From: an uncultured Halomonas sp.
GTDB lineage: Bacteria; Pseudomonadota; Gammaproteobacteria; Pseudomonadales; Halomonadaceae
Reading direction: 5' to 3'
NCBI RefSeq assembly: GCF_947500835.1
Contig: NZ_CANMTQ010000004.1
Coordinates: 186,001-250,000, forward strand
Length of the DNA: 64,000 nt
The notes beneath the pieces were generated by a model. It did no database searches. It was given only the letters and a program-made list of their open reading frames with translations, and was not told the DNA's origin. The translations under genes were made by a program, and so were the position numbers. How positions within the stretch are numbered: position 1 is the stretch's first letter; each line of letters starts with the position of its first letter. Shown here piece after piece: positions 48,616 through 57,181 of the stretch.

Positions 48616-49608
48616 TTGAATCCCGAAGCGCCGCCGATTCCCCGTACCGACGAAAAACATCTACGCCGTGTAGGCGTCGAGATCGAGTTTGCCGCCATTG
48701 CGCCAGTGCGCGCGGCGCAACTGGTGCAGGAGCATTTTGGCGGCAGCCTCGAGCAATTCGATCCACATCGCTTCAAGATCCTTGACAGCCGCTGGGGCAA
48801 TTTCACCATCGAACTCGATTCGAAATACGTCCATCCGGATCATAAGGTGCTCGAAGAGAATGCCGTCGAGGATAGCGAGTGGCATCAGCTGCGTCGGGAG
48901 CTTCATCAGCGCTCGCGTCGGCTGCTGGGTGATGCGGTGGCGGGCATCGTACCCACGGAGATCGTGTGCCCGCCCATTCCCTGGCTTGCGCTCAACGAGC
49001 TCGATGCCTTGTTCGATGCCCTGCGTCTGGAAGGCGCCCGGGATACCCGGGACAGCCTGCTGTACGGCTTCGGCCTGCATCTCAATCCTGAGGTGCCCTC
49101 CTTCGAGACAGAGAGCCTGCTGGCGCATCTGCGCGCCTACATGATTCTGGCGGCCTGGCTGCGCGAAGAGATCGATATCGATATTACCCGGCAGATACTG
49201 CCCCATGCCAACCCTTTCACCAGGGAGTATGCGCTGAAGGTGCTGGATGCCGCCTACGCCCCGGATCTGGATACATTGATAGAGGACTATCTCGTCGCCA
49301 ACCCATCGCGTAATCGGGAGCTTGACCTGTTGCCTCTGTTTGCCTATCTACGCCCCGATCACCCCAACCCCCTGCTCTGTGATGAGCTGGTCAGCCCTCG
49401 CCCGACCTTTCATTATCGCTTGCCCAATGCGCAGTTATCCCAGCCGGATTGGAGTGCGGTGTGCGAATGGAATCGCTGGGTCGAGGTGGAGCGCCTGGCG
49501 GCGGATACCGAGCTTCTGGCCAAACGCAGTGCAACCTATATCGACCACTACCAGCGCTCCCCCATGTCTCATTGGTTGGACCGTCTCAAGGAGTGGATGA
49601 AGGAGTAG
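48616..49608 (+). CDS. amidoligase family protein
   Basis: 330-residue protein of the amidoligase family (glutamine-synthetase-like/COOH-NH2 ligases). RRVGVEIEFAAIAP (GxExE-type metal-binding strand), GNFTIELDSKYVHPD and PTEIVCPPIPWLALNELDALFDALR match the family described by comparative analysis of amidoligases. It should form an amide bond between a carboxylate and an amine at ATP cost. The start is a TTG with GAGGAG 6 bases upstream. The next gene, a class-I amidotransferase, begins 2 bases after the stop, so the two act together. Confidence 0.85.
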   Translation: MNPEAPPIPRTDEKHLRRVGVEIEFAAIAPVRAAQLVQEHFGGSLEQFDPHRFKILDSRWGNFTIELDSKYVHPDHKVLEENAVEDSEWHQLRRELHQRSRRLLGDAVAGIVPTEIVCPPIPWLALNELDALFDALRLEGARDTRDSLLYGFGLHLNPEVPSFETESLLAHLRAYMILAAWLREEIDIDITRQILPHANPFTREYALKVLDAAYAPDLDTLIEDYLVANPSRNRELDLLPLFAYLRPDHPNPLLCDELVSPRPTFHYRLPNAQLSQPDWSAVCEWNRWVEVERLAADTELLAKRSATYIDHYQRSPMSHWLDRLKEWMKE

Positions 49609-49610
49609 TC

Positions 49611-50306
49611 ATGGTACGCCCAAGGATTGGCATCACGACCTCAGACCATAAAAGCCTGCTGGCCTGGTGGTGCGATTGGCTGGCGGTGTGGCGTGCCGGC
49701 GGCAAACCCGTGCGTCTGTCGCCCTCGCGCTCCATTCCCGACGATCTCGATGGGCTGGTGATCGGCGGCGGTGATGATATCGGCGCCCAGCTTTATGGTG
49801 GTGAAGTACAGCTCGACGTGCGGGTCGATCCCCAACGGGACACCCTGGAGCTTGCGCTGTTGAAACGACTCCTGCCCAATGACTGCCCGGTGCTGGGAAT
49901 CTGCCGGGGCGCTCAGATCATCAACGTACATTTGGGCGGCTCACTGGTCAGCGATATTTACACCTCCTACACCCACATCAAGAAGCAGCGCACGGTACTC
50001 CCCCGCAAGACCGTCGATATCATCGTTGGTAGCCGTCTGCATGATCTACTCAAGGTCAGCTGGTGCCAGGTGAATAGCCTGCATCACCAGGCGATCAATC
50101 GTCCCGGTCGTGGCATCGATATCGTGGCCAAGGATCGGGATGGGCTGGTTCAAGGGATCGAAAGTCGCGATCATCGTTTTTTAATTGGCGTGCAGTGGCA
50201 CCCGGAATTCCTGATTTTCAATCGCCCCCAGCAGCGTTTGATTCGGGGGCTGGTCGACGCTGCCAGCGACCATGCCGAAAGCCGCGAAACCATTAGCGAA
50301 AGCTGA
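49611..50306 (+). CDS. gamma-glutamyl-gamma-aminobutyrate hydrolase / class I glutamine amidotransferase family
   Basis: 231-residue peptidase C26-type protein. The nucleophile is in PVLGICRGAQIINVHLGGSL, and the catalytic His-Glu pair in IGVQWHPEFL. It would hydrolyse or transfer a gamma-glutamyl group. ATG 49611 follows an AAGGAG site lying within the end of the amidoligase gene. The pairing with an amidoligase suggests that one makes and the other trims a glutamyl- or peptide-linked compound. A terminator follows. Confidence 0.85.
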   Translation: MVRPRIGITTSDHKSLLAWWCDWLAVWRAGGKPVRLSPSRSIPDDLDGLVIGGGDDIGAQLYGGEVQLDVRVDPQRDTLELALLKRLLPNDCPVLGICRGAQIINVHLGGSLVSDIYTSYTHIKKQRTVLPRKTVDIIVGSRLHDLLKVSWCQVNSLHHQAINRPGRGIDIVAKDRDGLVQGIESRDHRFLIGVQWHPEFLIFNRPQQRLIRGLVDAASDHAESRETISES

Positions 50307-50318
50307 CGCCAAGAACGA

Positions 50319-50356
50319 CGACGCCGACCCAAGGTCGGCGTCGCATTCCCTTTTTT
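50319..50356 (+). terminator. Rho-independent terminator after the amidotransferase
   Basis: CGACGCCGACC and GGTCGGCGTCG make an 11-bp perfect stem around CAA, then CATTCCC and a six-T run. It lies 13 bases after the stop. Confidence 0.88.
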
Positions 50357-50379
50357 GTCGTGCTCTTAAGAGGGAATCT

Positions 50380-50524
50380 TAGAGGTTGTTTACAAAAGTG
50401 ACGAGCGACGGTCAGGCAAGGCGAAATCAGTCGAAAAAGCGGAGTTTACGGGGTGTAAATGAGCATTTTGAGACTGATTTCAACACAGCATGGCCGAGCG
50501 CAGTAATTTGTAGACATCCTCTTA
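50380..50524. repeat. MITE-like hairpin element
   Basis: About 145 bases with terminal inverted repeats: TTAGAGGTTGTTTACAAA at the left and, inverted, TTAAGAGGATGTCTACAAA at the right. Inside are nested inverted repeats GAAATCAGTC/GACTGATTTC and TTTAC/GTAAA. The whole unit folds into one long hairpin and has no coding capacity. The right end covers the stop codon of the OsmC gene. The structure is that of a miniature inverted-repeat element or REP-like unit, expected in several copies per genome; no second copy is in this window. Confidence 0.65.
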
Positions 50525-50953
50525 ATTTTCCAGCTTGGCATCCAGGGTTATCTTGGCATTGAACAGTTTGGAGACCGGGCAGCCCTCTTTTGCCTTGTTG
50601 GCCGCCTCGTCGAATTTGGACTGATCAGCACCAGGGATCTTCGCCTTGGTCTCCAGGTGGATCGCGGAGATGGTAAAGCCGCTGTCGTCCTGTTCCAGGG
50701 TCACGGTGGCGCTGGTCTTGATGCTTTCCGGCTCGAGGTTGTCCTCACCCAGAATCATCGACAGCGCCATGGAGTAGCAGCTGGCATGCGCTGCCCCGAT
50801 CAGCTCTTCGGGATTGGTGCCCGCTTCTCCCTCAAAGCGCGTGTTGAAGCCGTAAGGGTTCTGCTTCAAGGCACCACTTTCGGTGGATACCGTGCCTTTA
50901 CCCTTTTTCAAGCTCCCTTGCCACTCGGCGGATCCTTGCTTCTTGATGCTCAT
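50522..50953 (-). CDS. OsmC family peroxiredoxin
   Basis: 143-residue organic hydroperoxide reductase. The two redox Cys are in ELIGAAHASCYSMALSMIL and EGCPVSKLFNAKI, and the NPEEL glutamate is present. The GSAEWQGSLKKGKGTVSTESG start is OsmC-type. ATG 50953 has AAAGGAG 6 bases upstream. The stop codon is part of the right end of the MITE-like element, so insertion may have changed the last residues (AKLEN). Confidence 0.9.
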   Translation of the reverse strand: MSIKKQGSAEWQGSLKKGKGTVSTESGALKQNPYGFNTRFEGEAGTNPEELIGAAHASCYSMALSMILGEDNLEPESIKTSATVTLEQDDSGFTISAIHLETKAKIPGADQSKFDEAANKAKEGCPVSKLFNAKITLDAKLEN

Positions 50954-51080
50954 GACGTCTCCTTTCGCGAGGTAAATGGGTAACCGTACGATCACCCCAC
51001 TGACTAGATACTGTAGACGATAGTGCGTCTTTCAGCCTTGTATCCTTGGGCAGTACGCTTGCGCTATCCGCCCATTACTC

Positions 51081-51650
51081 TCATGGCTCTCGATTTCCGG
51101 ACTTCAAGAGCCGAGGATTGGCAACCTGAGCGGCGAGGCGTTCGTTGCCCATTTCCCGCAACAGCGTGACATTGCGCTCAGGGATTCGCTCTGGATGGGA
51201 AAAGCTCGCCAGAGCACGCTCGACGCTCTCTTCCCGTAGCAGATGTAGCATAGGCCAAGGCGAGCGATTGGTGTAATTGGCAGGATCGTCTTCCTCAACG
51301 CCGTGAAAGCAGTAATCCGGGTGGAAGCTGGCCAGCTGATAGACGCCCTCATAGCCTTGATCTTCCAGTAGCGCCTCCGCCAGCCCCAGCAGATCCAGAT
51401 AGTCATCGAAATCCTCGACCCCGTCGGTCAGCACCAATAAGGTTGTCTCTATCCTCGAATCATCGTCGAGACGTCGACACTCCTCGATCAACGTCAGCAA
51501 CGCTGCTTCGAAGGAGCGTGCGCTCGTTGCCTCATAGCGGATGCTGTCGCGCTCCATCTCGCGCCGGGCAAAGGGGCAGATATCCTGAGCCACCACGAAG
51601 CCCTCGACCCAGGCTCGGGTCTGATCCAGGCAAACAGCATCATCAGTCAT
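51081..51650 (-). CDS. DUF1415 domain protein
   Basis: 189-residue soluble protein matching DUF1415 from end to end: TRAWVEGFVVAQDICPFARREME, then TLLVLTDGVEDFDDYLDLLGLAEALL, then YQLASFHPDYCFHGVEEDDPANYTNRSPWPMLHLLREESVERAL. Conserved Cys in ICPF and the His/Asp-rich centre suggest an enzyme or metal-binding protein; the function is unknown. Widespread in gammaproteobacteria. Confidence 0.88.
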   Translation of the reverse strand: MTDDAVCLDQTRAWVEGFVVAQDICPFARREMERDSIRYEATSARSFEAALLTLIEECRRLDDDSRIETTLLVLTDGVEDFDDYLDLLGLAEALLEDQGYEGVYQLASFHPDYCFHGVEEDDPANYTNRSPWPMLHLLREESVERALASFSHPERIPERNVTLLREMGNERLAAQVANPRLLKSGNREP

Positions 51651-51797
51651 GGAATGTCCCGTATAAGGTGCGAAGAGGCACAGATATGAAGAAACAGAGC
51701 GTGCAGAGTGAAAAAGAGTATAGCGGAGGACGGCATTGAATATTCGCTCTCAAGCGACCATGTTCATTGAAGCCTTCTCTTTTGATTGGAGCCCTTC

Positions 51798-52688
51798 ATG
51801 TCACGCCAGGATATTCCTACCGTCACTCTCGCCGCAGAGGATGACCAACCTGCGATTGATCTTCCTGCCATTGGTCAGGGTACCTGGTACATGGGAGAAG
51901 GCCGGGCAACCCCGGATGAAGAAATTCGCGCCCTGCAACAGGGCCTCGAACTTGGCTTGACCCTTATCGACACTGCCGAGATGTACGCCGATGGTGGCGC
52001 CGAGAAAGTCGTGGGTCAGGCGCTCAAGGATCGCCGCGATCAGGCTTTTCTGGTTTCCAAGGCTTATCCCTGGAACGCCGGACGCGACAGTGCCATCAAC
52101 GCCTGTGAGCAGAGCCTGAAGCGGCTCAGGACCGATCATCTCGACCTGTATCTGCTGCACTGGCCCGGCAGCATTCCTCTGGAAGAAACCCTGGAGGCGT
52201 TCGAGCGCTTGCAAGAACAGGACAAGATCAAACGCTTTGGCGTCTCCAACTTCGATATCGACGACATGAAGACGTTTACCGAGCTTTCCGGCGGTGAGCG
52301 CTGCGCCGTCAATCAGGTGCTCTATCATCTTGGCTCTCGTGGCATCGAGCACAGCCTGCTGCCCTGGCAGCGCCAACAGGGCATTCCCACCATGGCCTAC
52401 TGCCCCATCGCCCAGGGGGGAAACCTGCGACGGGAGTTGCTTGGCGATCCCGAGGTCAATGCCATTGCCAATGAGTTGGACGCCAGCGCCGCTCAAGTGC
52501 TGTTGGCCTGGGCGATTCGCCCGGTCGATGGCAAGCGCGACATCATCGCCATCCCCAAGGCAGTGCAGCCGGATCACGTAAGACAAAACGCCGCTGCGCT
52601 ATCACTCACGTTGAGCGACGACGCCATTGCACGCCTGGACGCTGCCTTTCCAGCGCCTCAGCGCAAGACACCCATTGATATCGTCTAG
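51798..52688 (+). CDS. aldo/keto reductase
   Basis: NADPH-dependent TIM-barrel reductase, 296 residues. The catalytic tetrad is complete: Asp and Tyr in LIDTAEMYADGGAEKVVG, Lys in FLVSKAYPWNAG, and His in LYLLHWPGSIP. VSNFDIDDM and a C-terminal IAIPKAVQPDHVRQNAAAL segment bind cofactor. It resembles the YeaE/DkgA type that reduces methylglyoxal and similar aldehydes. ATG 51798 has TTGGAG 7 bases upstream; that TTG is also an in-frame alternative start. Confidence 0.88.
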   Translation: MSRQDIPTVTLAAEDDQPAIDLPAIGQGTWYMGEGRATPDEEIRALQQGLELGLTLIDTAEMYADGGAEKVVGQALKDRRDQAFLVSKAYPWNAGRDSAINACEQSLKRLRTDHLDLYLLHWPGSIPLEETLEAFERLQEQDKIKRFGVSNFDIDDMKTFTELSGGERCAVNQVLYHLGSRGIEHSLLPWQRQQGIPTMAYCPIAQGGNLRRELLGDPEVNAIANELDASAAQVLLAWAIRPVDGKRDIIAIPKAVQPDHVRQNAAALSLTLSDDAIARLDAAFPAPQRKTPIDIV

Positions 52689-53012
52689 CGTTAGATGACG
52701 TTTCAGGCGCTTCGCCTAGAGGTGACGTTTAGCAGGCGTTCAAACACTATCTATCCTATCGCTACTGCTCGAATAAGCGACGGTTTTACTATTGATGACC
52801 GCATCATGGAGTCATGAAAAAACAGCAACCCAATCAGCAGGAACCACATACCTCATACCACCATGATGAGTTTTTAGCAGAAGAGGAGAATTTAAGCCTT
52901 TTGGGTGGACATACCAGGCCGATCATCGTTAAGATGCACTTATGGTGCAGTGCATCAAAACAGTAGTTTACTGACTACCGAAGTTGCTTAACCAGTACAT
53001 AAGGAGTGTTAC
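52689..53012. other. intergenic region upstream of the first phasin gene
   Basis: About 324 bases. A possible 50-residue ORF runs from ATG 52814 to TAG 52966 (starting MKKQQPNQQEPHTSYHHDEF), His/Gln-rich at the start; the GGAG before its ATG is too near to be a good site, so it stays unsupported. The phasin promoter should lie here. Confidence 0.4.
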
Positions 53013-53483
53013 ATGGCTAATACAAATGTAAATGAAAACGTTGAACAGGCTCAGCAGCAGTTTGCCAATGTCTTCGCCGGCCCGGCCCGTTCCATTGCCA
53101 GCAAGATGATTGACTATACTCAGAAAATTGCCAGCGTTCAGCGTGAAGCATTCGATACCTATTCCGAAATTGGATTCGGCCAGATGCGCTCCGCTCTAGA
53201 GGTAAGGAATTCCGAAGACCTGCGCAGCTATATGGAAGAGCAGCAGGAAGCCGCCAAGAAAGTCAGCGAGCAGATGAAGTCTGACATGGAAAAAGTCAGC
53301 TCCATCAACCAGGAGTTCATGCAGCAAAGCCAGGAAGTGACTCAGGACGCCATGCAGCGCGGCCAGAAAGTCGCTCAGCAGAACATGGAGCGCGGTCAGC
53401 AGAAACTGCAAGAAGTCGCCAAAGAAGGCGAGAAGGAAGTCGATAAAGCCGCTCAGGAAGCCAAGTCTACTTCCAAGAAGTAA
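53013..53483 (+). CDS. phasin family protein (short)
   Basis: 156-residue helical protein that should coat polyhydroxyalkanoate granules. It begins with a phasin-type amphipathic region (NENVEQAQQQFANVFAGPARSIASKMIDYTQKIASVQREAFDTY) and continues as a Gln/Glu/Lys-rich coiled coil with almost no Pro or aromatics, ending in a KSTSKK tail. An AAGGAGTG site precedes the ATG. The gene at 53716 is a paralogue with the same N-terminal half. No phaC/A/B gene is in the window. Confidence 0.83.
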   Translation: MANTNVNENVEQAQQQFANVFAGPARSIASKMIDYTQKIASVQREAFDTYSEIGFGQMRSALEVRNSEDLRSYMEEQQEAAKKVSEQMKSDMEKVSSINQEFMQQSQEVTQDAMQRGQKVAQQNMERGQQKLQEVAKEGEKEVDKAAQEAKSTSKK

Positions 53484-53489
53484 TTACCC

Positions 53490-53560
53490 TACGCTGGCTA
53501 AACTAGCCAGCGTACCGGCGTAATTTGAAAACCGTCGCTCGTTTTGAGCGGCGGTTTTTT
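53490..53560 (+). terminator. tandem hairpins after the first phasin gene
   Basis: First stem: ACGCTGGCTA with TAGCCAGCGT (53491-53513). Second: AAAACCGTCGCTC with GAGCGGCGGTTTT (53528-53558), followed by T run. The second is a standard Rho-independent terminator; the first could be a processing or pausing hairpin. Confidence 0.85.
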
Positions 53561-53715
53561 GTGTGCTGTTTTAAATTCAATACAGTGGCGCGCAGCACAG
53601 TGTATGCACCCCTGTCGTATTGCTATCCGCTACTGCCATTGTTATGCTGCAGCGCATCAAAGAAGGCAATTTTACAGCTACCACACATCATGAAAAGCTA
53701 CATAAGGAGCATCCT

Positions 53716-54528
53716 ATGGCTAATGCTAATACAAAAGATAATATCGATCAGGCTCAGCAGCAGTTCGTCTCTGTCGTCATCAATCCAACTCGTTCTTTTG
53801 CCGGCAAGATGCTCAACTACACTGAGAGACTAACAAGCCTTCAGCGTGATTCATTTGATCGCTATGCGAAGATCGGCTTTCAGCAAATGCGCTCTGCTAT
53901 TGAAATGAGAAGTGCCGAAGACCTGCGCAGCTTTGTGGAAGAGCAGCAAAAAGCCGCCAAGAAGCTGGGTGAGCAAATGAAATCTGACCTCGACGAAGTC
54001 AGCTCGATCAACCAGAAATTCCTGATGCAGAGCAACGAACTGACTCAGGATGCGATGCAGCGCGGACAGGAAGCCACTCAGCAGAACCTGGAGCGCGCCG
54101 AGCAGGAAATAGAGAAAAGAAGAAACGAGATCGAAGAAAACGCCAAGAAGATCGAAAAGCAATCTCAGGAAAGTGCCGAGAAAATAGAAAACGAAGCAAA
54201 GGCAAATGCTAAAAGAGTTGGAAAGCAGGCTGAAGACGATGCTAAAAAAGTAAAGAAGCAAGCGGAGGAAAGCGCCAAGAAATATGAGCAGGAAGCTCAG
54301 GAAAATGCCAAGAAGGTAGAGAAGCAAGCACAGGACAGTGCCAAGAAGATCGAGAAGGAAGCCCAGGACAACGCCAAGAAGATCGAGAAGGAAGCCCAGG
54401 ACAACGCCAAGAAGATCGAGAAAGAAGCCCAGGACAACGCCAAGAAGATCGAGAAAGAAGCCCAGGACAACGCCAAGACAGTAGAGAAGCAGGCTGAAGC
54501 AAGCGCCATACCCGCTCCCAAAAAGTAA
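53716..54528 (+). CDS. phasin family protein with LEA-like 11-residue repeats
   Basis: 270-residue paralogue of the preceding phasin. Residues ~1-115 match it (DNIDQAQQQFVSVVINPTRSFAGKMLNYTERLTSLQRDSF). The rest is an extended Lys/Glu/Ala/Gln helix made of 11-residue units of the type AKKIEKEAQDN, at least twelve, becoming identical at the end. Such hendecads are typical of group-3 LEA desiccation proteins and of histone-H1-like phasins. An AAGGAG site precedes ATG 53716; the open frame upstream is not coding. It likely binds granules through the first half; the tail might shield proteins or DNA under salt or drying stress. Confidence 0.8.
   Translation: MANANTKDNIDQAQQQFVSVVINPTRSFAGKMLNYTERLTSLQRDSFDRYAKIGFQQMRSAIEMRSAEDLRSFVEEQQKAAKKLGEQMKSDLDEVSSINQKFLMQSNELTQDAMQRGQEATQQNLERAEQEIEKRRNEIEENAKKIEKQSQESAEKIENEAKANAKRVGKQAEDDAKKVKKQAEESAKKYEQEAQENAKKVEKQAQDSAKKIEKEAQDNAKKIEKEAQDNAKKIEKEAQDNAKKIEKEAQDNAKTVEKQAEASAIPAPKK
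54340..54471 (+). repeat. 33-bp tandem repeat, four near-identical copies
   Basis: Units at 54340, 54373, 54406 and 54439, each beginning GCCAAGAAGATCGAGAA and encoding AKKIEKEAQDN. The copies differ only at one Lys codon position (AAG/AAA). The near identity shows recent expansion and a chance of length variation between strains. Confidence 0.9.
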
Positions 54529-54574
54529 TTACCCGTCTTGTTGACTGATCAGGTCGGCATATTAAAGTAGTTCG

Positions 54575-54609
54575 AAGACCGCGACTCATCTCAGGTGGCG
54601 GTCTTTTTT
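54575..54609 (+). terminator. Rho-independent terminator after the second phasin gene
   Basis: AAGACCGC pairs with GCGGTCTT around a 15-base loop and is followed by a T run. It lies 46 bases after the stop and just before the converging nfi gene. Confidence 0.8.
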
Positions 54610-54626
54610 ATGATCATTGAGCGCAT

Positions 54627-55388
54627 TCAGCCATCGATACCCAGCTCACCCTGGCGTCTTTCGCTCTCAAACGCCTTGCCGCGGCGCGAAGCCAGGCGAT
54701 CCGCCAATCGAGTCGGTTCCGGCAACTTGGTACGTCCCAGGCAGGCAATGACCCACTCCAGCGCCGTGGCCTGACTCAGTCGATGGCCTGTAGAGACAAT
54801 CACCGGTTTGACGCCTTCTCGACTTCTGAGCATGGCGCCGATAATCACACGGCCAGCATCGTTCACCAGCGCATCTTCCGGATCCTCTTTTCGGCGCCGA
54901 TCCGTCAGTGGCGTCCAGTCACCGCGCCCCGGGGGCACCTCATCGTGCTTGCCGCACAGGCGCTTCTTGGCTACGCCCATCGTCGGCAGATCGAGCCATA
55001 ACCCCAGGTGGGACGCCACGCCCAGCCGCCGCGGATGGGCAATACCCTGACCGTCCACCATCACCAGATCCGGGCGCTGACTCAAACGCTTGAAGGCATT
55101 CAGCGCAGCGGGAATCTCGCGAAACGACAGCAGACCAGGAATATAGGGCATCCGGGTGGGCTCGCGGTGCACGACCTCTTCAATGGGTTCAAGGCTCGGC
55201 CAATCGAGCAGCACTACCGCAGCCCGAGTCGTTTCGCCGCCATCCTCGAAGCCGATATCCACACCAGCGATGCGCTTGATTTCCTCCGCTGGCCCCAACC
55301 GATCATGCCGCTCGACCCGGGGCGCCAGGGATTTCTGCAATTCGATGGCCGCTTGCGGCTCCAGATTCCATTCGTGTAGTTCAGCCAT
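54627..55388 (-). CDS. nfi: endonuclease V
   Basis: Deoxyinosine-specific endonuclease, 253 residues, that nicks near hypoxanthine in DNA repair. Catalytic acids are in RIAGVDIGFEDGG, the Glu of PYIPGLLSFREIPA, and LVMVDGQGIAHPRRLGVASHLG; all key motifs are complete, as is the C-terminal STGHRLSQATALEW. About 20-30 residues longer than E. coli Nfi, with an extra basic C-terminal tail (ADRLASRRGKAFESERRQ). Confidence 0.94.
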   Translation of the reverse strand: MAELHEWNLEPQAAIELQKSLAPRVERHDRLGPAEEIKRIAGVDIGFEDGGETTRAAVVLLDWPSLEPIEEVVHREPTRMPYIPGLLSFREIPAALNAFKRLSQRPDLVMVDGQGIAHPRRLGVASHLGLWLDLPTMGVAKKRLCGKHDEVPPGRGDWTPLTDRRRKEDPEDALVNDAGRVIIGAMLRSREGVKPVIVSTGHRLSQATALEWVIACLGRTKLPEPTRLADRLASRRGKAFESERRQGELGIDG

Positions 55389-55416
55389 GTCATTCCTTGC
55401 AATGTTGATCGTGAGT

Positions 55417-55824
55417 TCAGTCAGCCTTCAAGTCGCTGCGCAACTGCTCCACCCGCTCACGATTCTTGCCAAAATCACTCTTGCCCAGGCGCGAGGCGCT
55501 GCGCACATGACACACCTGCTCATCGTCGCTCCAGAAACACTCCAGGTCATCGGTGAACCCCATCATTTTAGAGCGGCATTCGGCGTGGAGATAATCCTCG
55601 CGTCGGGTCACGATGACGGTACGCTCCCAGGAGGCCACGATCTCGGCTAACCGTTCGATCAAGGCGGCACTCTTCAAGTGCGACGACGTCAGGGGCGCAA
55701 TATGATGCTTGTCGTCGGCCGCCTGGCTGCATACGCAGTTGGGTGTCTTTGGGCACGCTTTCAAGCGCCCCTGGTGCACGCCAATATCCCTCGGGCGCTT
55801 GCCCCCGAAAAGACCTTCTAGCAT
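55417..55824 (-). CDS. DUF1499 family protein
   Basis: 135-residue protein. The diagnostic start (LKACPKTPNCVCSQA) with paired Cys is followed by HHIAPL and RREDYLHAECRSKMMGFTDDLECFW, all typical of DUF1499. No signal peptide or membrane helix is visible, unlike some members. Function unknown. ATG 55824 has AAGGAGTC upstream. It starts about 90 bases from the divergent sbcD. Confidence 0.88.
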   Translation of the reverse strand: MLEGLFGGKRPRDIGVHQGRLKACPKTPNCVCSQAADDKHHIAPLTSSHLKSAALIERLAEIVASWERTVIVTRREDYLHAECRSKMMGFTDDLECFWSDDEQVCHVRSASRLGKSDFGKNRERVEQLRSDLKAD

Positions 55825-55912
55825 GAATGACTCCTTACTGTTTTCGTTTGGCTTCGGGTTAGCGTGACTGTACTTCAAGCTTTACACTAGCGCCTCGCTG
55901 CAGGAGCAAGAC

Positions 55913-57181
55913 GTGAAGTTTTTTCATACCGCCGACTGGCATCTGGGTCAGACCTTTCATGGCCAGGAACGCCATGTCGAACATCGCGCCTTTCTCGACT
56001 GGCTGCTCGAGACGCTCGCCACCCGCCAGCCCAATGCGCTGCTGATTGCCGGCGATATCTTCGACGTCGTCAATCCCTCGCTACGCGCCCAGGAGCTGTT
56101 TTACGACTTCATCGTCCGCGCCCACGAACGTCTGCCACAGCTCGAGATCGTGATGATCGCCGGCAACCACGACAGCGGCAACCGTATCGAGCTGCCGGCC
56201 CCCTTGATGCAACGCCTGAACGCCCATGCCCGAGGACGGGTGCAGTGGCGCGACGACGGCCAACTGGACGCCGAGCGCCTGCTGATTCCGCTTCACGATG
56301 ATCAGGGCGAGACCCGCGCCTGGTGCCTGGCCCTGCCCTTCCTGCGCCCGGCGGAGGTCACCGGCCGGGGTGGCATTAATACAAGCGGCACCGAGGCAAA
56401 TGCCCAGGGCAACGACTATGTGAGCGGTATCTCGCGGGTACACGAACAACTCATCGAGGCGGCGCGCAAGCAGCGCAGCCCTGGCCAGGCCCTGGTGGCG
56501 ATGAGCCACGCCCACCTGCGCGGCGCGGCGGTCTCCGAGGACAGCGAGCGCCCCATCGTCATCGGCGGCGAGGAATCGATCTCCGCAACGCTGTTTCCCG
56601 AGGATATCGCCTACGTGGCCCTCGGCCACCTGCACCGCGCCCAGCGCGTCGGCGAGGAGCGCATCCGTTACAGCGGCAGCCCCCTGCCCATGGACTTCAG
56701 CGAGGCGGCCTATCCCCATCAGGTGCTCGAAGTGACCCTCGAGGGCGAGCGACTGGCCGGCATCGAGGCGCTGCCCGTGCCGCGACCGGTGGCCATGCAG
56801 CGACTCGGCCCTGCGCCCCTGAAGGCGATCGAGGCGGAGCTTGCCGCCCTGGACCACAACCCAGCGCTACCTCAGGAACGCTGGCCCTGGCTGGAGGTCA
56901 GCGTGATGCTCGACGCGCCGATGCCCGACCTGCGCGCCCGCGTCGAGGCCGCCCTGGATGGCAAGGCCCTGCGCCTGCTGCGCCTCAAGCGCCAGCTCCC
57001 CAAGACCGAGACCCAGCGGCCCGGCGCCAGCGAACGCCTCGAGGACATCGGCCCGCGCGCCCTCTTCGCCCGCACCTGGGAAGCGCGCTGGGGATCGCCT
57101 CCGGAAGATAGGGTGCTGGGGGATTTTGATCGGCTTTGCCAGGACGTTCTGGACGCCCAGGGTGAGGAGGCCGACGCATGA
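55913..57181 (+). CDS. sbcD: exonuclease subunit SbcD
   Basis: Mn2+-dependent nuclease subunit (422 residues) of SbcCD, which cuts DNA hairpins and palindromes and opens protein-blocked ends. All phosphoesterase motifs are present: FFHTADWHLGQ (DxH), LLIAGDIFDVVNPS, MIAGNHDSGNR, and VALGHLHRAQRV. GTG start with CAGGAG 6 bases upstream. Its stop overlaps the sbcC start (ATGA), giving coupled translation. Confidence 0.95.
   Translation: MKFFHTADWHLGQTFHGQERHVEHRAFLDWLLETLATRQPNALLIAGDIFDVVNPSLRAQELFYDFIVRAHERLPQLEIVMIAGNHDSGNRIELPAPLMQRLNAHARGRVQWRDDGQLDAERLLIPLHDDQGETRAWCLALPFLRPAEVTGRGGINTSGTEANAQGNDYVSGISRVHEQLIEAARKQRSPGQALVAMSHAHLRGAAVSEDSERPIVIGGEESISATLFPEDIAYVALGHLHRAQRVGEERIRYSGSPLPMDFSEAAYPHQVLEVTLEGERLAGIEALPVPRPVAMQRLGPAPLKAIEAELAALDHNPALPQERWPWLEVSVMLDAPMPDLRARVEAALDGKALRLLRLKRQLPKTETQRPGASERLEDIGPRALFARTWEARWGSPPEDRVLGDFDRLCQDVLDAQGEEADA

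Noticed and set aside
54340..54471. CRISPR-like regular 33-bp repeats
   Set aside because: The repeats are contiguous without spacers and lie in frame inside a phasin gene.
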